DNA from: Clostridia bacterium
GTDB taxonomy: Bacteria > Bacillota > Clostridia > Christensenellales > Aristaeellaceae
Reading direction: 5' to 3'
DNA length: 6,624 bases
Assembly (NCBI GenBank): GCA_017469605.1
Contig: JAFUGB010000044.1
Location: 1-6,624 of the forward strand
Shown: positions 5,658 to 6,624 of the stretch, in pieces
Position numbering within the stretch: position 1 is the first letter of the stretch
How the letters are laid out: each line of letters begins with the position of its first letter
Made by a program: the position numbers and the translations under genes
The notes under the pieces: model-generated
The model's database searches: none
The model's input: the letters and a program-made list of their open reading frames with translations, nothing else
Told to the model about the DNA's origin: nothing

Positions 5658-6624
5658 TTACTTTACATATTCGACAGCCCGCTCACCGGCAATGCGGCCA
5701 AAGACCACAAAGTCGGCCACGGCGTTGCCGCCCAAACGGTTTGCGCCATGCACGCCGCCGGTCACTTCGCCCGCGGCAAACAGGCCGGGGATGATTTCGC
5801 CGTTTTCATTCAACACATGGGTTTCAGTGTCGATTTTCAAGCCGCCCATGGTGTGGTGGATGCCCGCTGTCACCTTCACTGCATAGAAGGGAGCGGTGTC
5901 CAGGGGGCTGGCGAAAGAGGTGCGGCCAAAGTCAGCATCGTTCTTTTCGGCCACATAGCCGTTCCAGGTATTCATGGTAGCGGCAAACGTGTCGGCAGGA
6001 ATGTCCAGGATGGCGGCAAGTTCTTCGTAGCTGTCCGCGCCGTACATAAAGCCACGATTGATGTAGCCCTGAATAACAGAGGAGGCGTCCACCATCTTCT
6101 GATCCACCAGCAGCCAGGAGAAGGAGCCGGGCTGGGCGATTTCGGCGGCGGAAACCACGTCGCGGGTGCCCACTTCGTCAGTGAAGCGTTCGCCGTTGGC
6201 GTTCACCAGGATTGCGCCGTCGCCGCGCAGACCCTCGGTGATCAGGGAAGCAGTATCTGCCTGCACAGTGGGATGGATCTGCACCTGCTCCATATCCACG
6301 GTGGCAGCGCCCAGCGCCTGAGCCATCAGGATGCCCTGGCCCTGGATGCCCGCCGCGTTGGTGGTCATGTAGCCTTCCAACTGGGGCGCATACTTGACCA
6401 CCATATCCAGGTTCGCGCCGAAGCCGCCGGTAGCCAGGATGACGCCCTTGGCATTCACAGTGACGGTGTTGCCGGTCTTGCCGGTGGCCAGGATGCCGCA
6501 TGCAGCGCCGTTTTCATCGGTCAAAATCTGAGTGGCAGTAGTATCGGTAAGCAAAGTAATGTTGTCGCGGGATTTGCTGGCCTCCTCCAGCAGGGGAATG
6601 GTGTAAGCGCCCACGGATACCACC
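5658..6624 (-). CDS. Fumarate-reductase-type FAD flavoprotein, C-terminal part (5' end outside window)
   Basis: About 322 codons of a soluble fumarate reductase / flavocytochrome c-type flavoprotein are present; the frame is open to the right edge, so the true start is missing. It aligns from memory with Shewanella Fcc3 from about residue 249 on. Numbering from the codon at 6623-6621, the fumarate-site residues are all recognisable: Gln115 and His117 (Q363, H365), Thr129 (T377), Glu130 and Arg133 (E378, R381 proton relay), Arg154 (R402, proton donor), His256 (H504) and Arg296 (R544). FAD-binding motifs include VILATGGFG (61-69), GLFAAGEVTGGVHG (280-293) and NRLGGNA. Both carboxylate-binding sides look intact, favouring fumarate or a similar unsaturated dicarboxylate over urocanate. 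The missing N-terminus held the GxGxxG FAD motif and any FMN-binding, haem or export region. The final residues are EYVK and the stop is followed by a strong terminator. Confidence 0.92.
   Translation of the reverse strand, partial: VVSVGAYTIPLLEEASKSRDNITLLTDTTATQILTDENGAACGILATGKTGNTVTVNAKGVILATGGFGANLDMVVKYAPQLEGYMTTNAAGIQGQGILMAQALGAATVDMEQVQIHPTVQADTASLITEGLRGDGAILVNANGERFTDEVGTRDVVSAAEIAQPGSFSWLLVDQKMVDASSVIQGYINRGFMYGADSYEELAAILDIPADTFAATMNTWNGYVAEKNDADFGRTSFASPLDTAPFYAVKVTAGIHHTMGGLKIDTETHVLNENGEIIPGLFAAGEVTGGVHGANRLGGNAVADFVVFGRIAGERAVEYVK

Noticed and set aside
6621..6623. The GTG at the right edge as the true start of the flavoprotein
   Set aside because: The family requires about 250 more N-terminal residues including the FAD-binding GxGxxG, and the frame is open to the edge, so the gene is simply cut off.
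1..6624. CRISPR arrays, insertion sequences with transposase, rRNA genes
   Set aside because: No regularly spaced repeats, transposase motifs or rRNA-like sequence are visible on either strand.

Overview
This window looks like the chromosome of an anaerobic, fermentative Firmicute of the class Clostridia. The evidence is an AdhE-type bifunctional aldehyde/alcohol dehydrogenase, a Rex redox repressor, a small thioredoxin-fold [2Fe-2S] protein of the kind found beside [FeFe] hydrogenases, strong AGGAGG-type ribosome binding sites and compact U-tract hairpin terminators. I cannot place it at genus level. Every convincing gene is on the minus strand, so transcription runs from right (6624) to left (1). 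The long plus-strand open frames lie antisense to real genes and I treat them as shadows.

In order of transcription: (i) 6624-5658 holds the C-terminal part of a fumarate-reductase-type flavoprotein, which enters from the right edge and ends at a clear terminator (5609-5642). (ii) 5608-5461 is a 148-bp regulatory stretch with two extended -10 elements made by an exact 9-bp direct repeat. These flank 71 bp that can fold into a three-way-junction-like structure. (iii) 5460-4522 is a LysR-family regulator, closed by a 13-bp-stem terminator (4468-4508). (iv) 4467-4355 is the upstream region of the next operon, with a striking pair of TATCGATA palindromes. (v) 4354-1 is a tightly packed operon: rex, adhE (20-bp overlap with rex), an APH-fold phosphotransferase (14-bp gap), an 80-residue [2Fe-2S] protein (18-bp gap) and the first 19 codons of an iron-sulfur protein that runs off the left edge and resembles the start of sensory/[FeFe]-hydrogenase-like proteins.

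The simplest reading of the operon is an NADH-balance unit. Rex senses NADH/NAD+ and probably represses its own operon. AdhE consumes two NADH to turn acetyl-CoA into ethanol. The downstream iron-sulfur proteins may carry or sense electrons linked to hydrogen metabolism. The kinase-fold protein between them has no obvious metabolic role and is the least explained member.

The most interesting non-coding signal is a two-site palindrome with 14-bp phasing. It is perfect upstream of rex and imperfect, but with identical phasing, over the predicted lysR promoter, which suggests one regulator acts at both.
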